Shown: piece by piece, positions 6,404-8,571 of the stretch | Layout of the letters: each line of letters opens with the position of its first letter | Position numbering within the stretch: the stretch's first letter is position 1 | Assembly: GCA_036392795.1 (NCBI GenBank) | Contig: DASVXH010000032.1 | Coordinates: forward strand, 1-8,571 | DNA from: JARIHD01 sp036392795 | Lineage (GTDB): Bacteria; Patescibacteriota; Saccharimonadia; Saccharimonadales; UBA4665 | DNA: 8,571 nt | Direction: 5' to 3' | Made by a program: the position numbers and the translations under genes | Notes under the pieces: generated by a model | What the model saw: only the letters and a program-made list of their open reading frames with translations | What the model was told of the DNA's origin: nothing | Database searches by the model: none

Positions 6404-7738
6404 ATGAAGAAAATTGCCGTTATTGGGACGGGTTACGTAGGGTTAGTAACCGGCACATGCTTTGCTGAACTGGGCAATGATGTCACCTGCGTAGACGTCG
6501 TTAAAGAAAAAGTTGAAATGATGCAAAAGGGCCATGTGCCCATCTATGAACCGGGTCTGGAGGATTTGTTCCGCCGTAATATTGCGGAAGGCCGTCTAAA
6601 TTTTACACTGGATTTGGCCGCGGCTGTACGTGAGGCAGAAGTGGTTTTTTTGGCGCTGCCGACACCATCGGCCTCGGACGGTTCGGCTAATTTGTCATTT
6701 GTATATGACGTTGCCGATCAATTGGGGCCGCTGCTCAAAAGACATACCGTAATTATTGACAAAAGTACTGTGCCGGTTGGGACGGCAGAAGAGGTAACGG
6801 CACGTGTGCGGAAAGGTGCGACCGTAGAATTTGACGTAGTGTCTAATCCCGAATTCTTACGTGAAGGTTTTGCGGTGCAGGATTTCATGGAGCCGGACCG
6901 CATTGTGGTAGGTGCTGATTCGCCCCGCGCCCGCGAAGTTATGGCCGATTTGTATGAACCAATCACCCGCCAGGACCATCCCTTGCTCTTTATGAGTGCC
7001 CGCTCGGCCGAGCTAACTAAATATGCTGGCAATTCTTTTTTGGCGGCCAAGATTACCTTTATGAACCAGATCGCCAATCTATGCGAAGAATTGGGTGCCG
7101 ATGTAGATGATGTACGCCGAGGGATTGGTCACGATGGTCGCATTGGCCAGCGATTTTTGTATCCGGGCATTGGCTACGGAGGCAGTTGTTTTCCCAAAGA
7201 CGTTTTGGCGCTGATTCACACCGCCGAACAGTACCATTTTGACTTTGACTTGCTAAAAACCATTATCAAAAATAATAGCGACCAACAAAAAGTTCTGGTC
7301 AGAAAAGTGCAACAATACTTTGGCGGTGATGTCCGGGGCAAAACATTTGCCTTGTGGGGTCTCGCGTTCAAACCCGAAACGGACGATATCCGCGAAGCGC
7401 CAGCCCTGACCATGATTCATTTGCTTACTGAAGCTGGTGCAGTCGTGCGGGCCTATGATCCCCAGGCTATGCCGAACGTACAGAAGATGATGGGCGATAA
7501 ACCCGGTCTAATCTTTGCAAAAGACGAATTTGAAGCCGCCAAAGATGCAGATGCGCTGCTGATCGCCACCGAATGGCACCAATTCGGCGCCGCATCTTTG
7601 TCTCGACTAAAACAAACCTTAAAGCAGCCCGTTGTTTTTGACGGTCGTAACATCTTTTCGCCAGATGATATGCAGAAGGCCGGATTTTACTACGAAAGTA
7701 TCGGGCGCCGTATTGTGCGTCAGGATACTAATAAGTAG
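6404..7738 (+). CDS. ugd: UDP-glucose 6-dehydrogenase
   Basis: This enzyme oxidises UDP-glucose to UDP-glucuronate with two NAD+ in the cytoplasm, feeding capsule or other surface glycans. The 444-residue length is normal. The N-terminal Rossmann motif is GTGYVGLV (8-15) with D31 at the end of strand 2, as expected for NAD. NPEFLREG covers 148-155 and AELTKYAGN places the conserved Lys at 206. The catalytic Cys is C262 in GGSCFPKD. The C-terminal UDP-binding domain has WGLAFKPETDDIREAP from residue 318. All key residues are present, so it should be active. UDP-mannose/ManNAc dehydrogenases share this fold, but the whole pattern fits Ugd best. The ATG at 6404 lies 8 nt after a TATAAT, consistent with leaderless translation. 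Neighbouring glycosyltransferases suggest the product is used in envelope glycan synthesis. Confidence 0.96.
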   Translation: MKKIAVIGTGYVGLVTGTCFAELGNDVTCVDVVKEKVEMMQKGHVPIYEPGLEDLFRRNIAEGRLNFTLDLAAAVREAEVVFLALPTPSASDGSANLSFVYDVADQLGPLLKRHTVIIDKSTVPVGTAEEVTARVRKGATVEFDVVSNPEFLREGFAVQDFMEPDRIVVGADSPRAREVMADLYEPITRQDHPLLFMSARSAELTKYAGNSFLAAKITFMNQIANLCEELGADVDDVRRGIGHDGRIGQRFLYPGIGYGGSCFPKDVLALIHTAEQYHFDFDLLKTIIKNNSDQQKVLVRKVQQYFGGDVRGKTFALWGLAFKPETDDIREAPALTMIHLLTEAGAVVRAYDPQAMPNVQKMMGDKPGLIFAKDEFEAAKDADALLIATEWHQFGAASLSRLKQTLKQPVVFDGRNIFSPDDMQKAGFYYESIGRRIVRQDTNK

Positions 7739-7777
7739 TTTTGGGACCATATAAAGCGTCCCTTACCCACCGATATC

Positions 7778-7786
7778 TGCTACTAT
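7778..7786 (+). promoter_or_regulatory. extended -10 promoter for the pilin-like gene
   Basis: TGCTACTAT is TGn plus a five-of-six -10. Only 6 nt separate it from the ATG at 7793, so the transcript should begin at the start codon (leaderless). No -35 and no Shine-Dalgarno are visible. It lies in the 54-nt gap after ugd. Confidence 0.45.
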
Positions 7787-7792
7787 AGCTGT

Positions 7793-8272
7793 ATGCGAAG
7801 TGAGCGCGGGTTTACTCTCCCTGAATTGGTGGCTGCAATTGCCCTGATGATTATATTGGTGGCTATATCTGTATTGTGGCTTCGTCCGGTCGATTTAACG
7901 GCCCAAAACCGGAGTGCCCAGCGTCAGCTTCATATTGCCACCATTGCTCAAGCGCTCGTCAAATACCGTGCTGCGAATCAACACTTTCCAGAGGGTATCC
8001 CAAAGGAATTTACCGAGATCGGATCAGTAGCTGAAAAGGGGTACGATCTGTGCACGGCTCTAGTGCCGATATACCTAAAACGCATGCCGTTAGAGCCACA
8101 AATCGGTGTGACATACAAAAATGGTTCGGCTCAGTCGCCTTCAGGTGACCCCTGTGATAAACAAGAAGGCCTAACCTATCTTTCTGGCTACTACATTAAA
8201 CAAAACCCGGATGGCGGTGTCGAACTGGAAAGTTCTGAAGCCGGCGAAGGACTTGTGTTGCCTGAACAGTAG
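7793..8272 (+). CDS. type IV pilin / pseudopilin-like protein
   Basis: The 159-residue protein begins with a class III signal peptide: a short basic leader (MRSERG), then FTLPEL and a hydrophobic helix to about residue 30. Prepilin peptidase would cut after G6, leaving F7 as the methylated N-terminus and E11 as the conserved Glu5 of the mature pilin. The rest is a soluble, Pro- and Gly-rich head with two cysteines (C87 and C121) that could form a disulfide. The pattern fits minor pilins or GspG/GspH-type pseudopilins of type IV pili, competence or type II secretion systems. No prepilin peptidase, ATPase or platform gene is adjacent, so it is an isolated gene here. Head residues do not show which pilus it serves. 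Confidence 0.85.
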   Translation: MRSERGFTLPELVAAIALMIILVAISVLWLRPVDLTAQNRSAQRQLHIATIAQALVKYRAANQHFPEGIPKEFTEIGSVAEKGYDLCTALVPIYLKRMPLEPQIGVTYKNGSAQSPSGDPCDKQEGLTYLSGYYIKQNPDGGVELESSEAGEGLVLPEQ

Positions 8273-8320
8273 TCCCATCTTGGGTCGGCGTTAAAAACCT
8301 AACTGCACCAATTCGGTGAC

Positions 8321-8329
8321 TGTTGTAAT
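8321..8329 (+). promoter_or_regulatory. possible extended -10 promoter for the DUF6496-type gene
   Basis: TGTTGTAAT is TGn plus TGTAAT (five of six). The transcript would begin near 8336 and include the full ribosome site. TATACC at 8331-8336 is an alternative -10. No -35 is clear. Confidence 0.35.
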
Positions 8330-8342
8330 CTATACCTAAACT

Positions 8343-8350
8343 AGGAGGTG
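8343..8350 (+). promoter_or_regulatory. strong Shine-Dalgarno for the small basic protein gene
   Basis: AGGAGGTG lies 5 nt before the ATG at 8356. It is a near-perfect anti-16S match and much stronger than any other start in the window, suggesting high expression. It also confirms that this short frame is a real gene. Confidence 0.85.
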
Positions 8351-8355
8351 TAGCT

Positions 8356-8532
8356 ATGAACAAGTACGGTCCAAAGGCACAGTCCAAAGTCAAGAAGACC
8401 ATGGAAGAGTTCAAAAAAGGCAGCCTAAAGAGCGGTGCATCTGGTAAAAAAGTTACCAACCGTAAGCAAGCGGTGGCCATTGGCTTGTCCAAGGCTCGCA
8501 AAGAAGGAGCTAAAGTTCCTAAAAAGAAGTGA
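8356..8532 (+). CDS. small, highly basic DUF6496-type protein
   Basis: This 58-residue protein has 17 Lys and 2 Arg against 3 Glu, so a net charge near +16. It reads MNKYGPKAQSKVKKTMEEF at the start, then GSLKSGASGKKVTNRKQAVA (from residue 22) and IGLSKARKEGAKVP. This is the pattern of the DUF6496 family of short bacterial proteins: YGPKA, KSG.SGKKVT.RKQA.AIGLS.AR. The function of the family is not established; the charge and size would allow nucleic-acid binding, as in small histone-like proteins (inference). The start is fixed by the excellent ribosome site and the stop is TGA. It has its own candidate promoter, 83 nt after the pilin-like gene. A T6 run follows the stop codon at 8534-8539. 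Confidence 0.85.
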   Translation: MNKYGPKAQSKVKKTMEEFKKGSLKSGASGKKVTNRKQAVAIGLSKARKEGAKVPKKK

Positions 8533-8571
8533 TTTTTTATCGCGGTGACCTCTTCTGGGTCGTCTGTAATC

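Noticed and set aside
7743..7762. GGGAC...GTCCC inverted repeat after ugd
   Set aside because: Only a 5-bp stem with a 10-nt loop and no T run after it, so I do not call it a terminator.
8274..8284. CCCA-TCT-TGGG hairpin after the pilin-like gene
   Set aside because: A 4-bp stem with a 3-nt loop and no T tract is too weak to support a terminator.
8521..8539. AAAAA...TTTTT pairing with a T6 run after the small basic gene
   Set aside because: The stem would be all A-T and overlap the lysine codons; the T run may help termination, but there is no convincing hairpin.
1..8571. UGA recoding, as in Gracilibacteria or SR1
   Set aside because: The small basic gene ends in TGA at the expected family length, and no frame needs read-through, so the standard code fits.

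Overview
The window carries nine protein-coding genes at high density and no visible RNA genes, CRISPR arrays or insertion sequences. GC content looks moderate, about 45-50% by eye. All three stop codons are used (TGA ends the last gene), so the code is standard. The gene types, short intergenic gaps, extended -10 promoters without obvious -35 boxes and several apparently leaderless starts suggest a Patescibacteria/CPR genome. Saccharibacteria is my first guess because the MarP-like CvpA-protease is otherwise an actinobacterial type of protein. This placement is inference; no marker gene is present to settle it.

Region 1 (1-3758, minus strand) is an envelope and membrane block. In transcription order it contains a flippase-like LPG-synthase-TM protein, a MarP-like periplasmic serine protease with an N-terminal CvpA membrane domain, and a VKOR-family disulfide-forming membrane protein. 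These three are 19-20 nt apart and look like one operon. A separately promoted Nramp-family metal transporter follows and runs off the left edge. The protease keeps the two cysteines that form a disulfide in mycobacterial MarP, so an oxidative-folding enzyme in the same operon makes sense.

Region 2 (3759-7738) is a surface-glycan block. It holds a GT-C/DUF2142-like multi-spanning membrane protein (plus), a polyprenol-phosphate-type GT2 glycosyltransferase (minus, convergent with the former), and UDP-glucose 6-dehydrogenase (plus, divergent from the GT2). A plausible division of labour is that Ugd makes UDP-glucuronate, the GT2 charges a polyprenyl phosphate with a sugar, and the GT-C-like protein uses a lipid-linked sugar outside the membrane. 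An inverted repeat between the convergent genes may terminate both.

Region 3 (7739-8571) holds a type IV pilin/pseudopilin-like protein with a class III signal peptide, then a 58-residue, very basic DUF6496-type protein with the strongest Shine-Dalgarno sequence in the window.

I found no clearly undescribed system. The points most worth a second look are the non-canonical metal site of the Nramp protein, the VKOR/MarP pairing, the leaderless promoter layout, and the small basic protein at the right edge.
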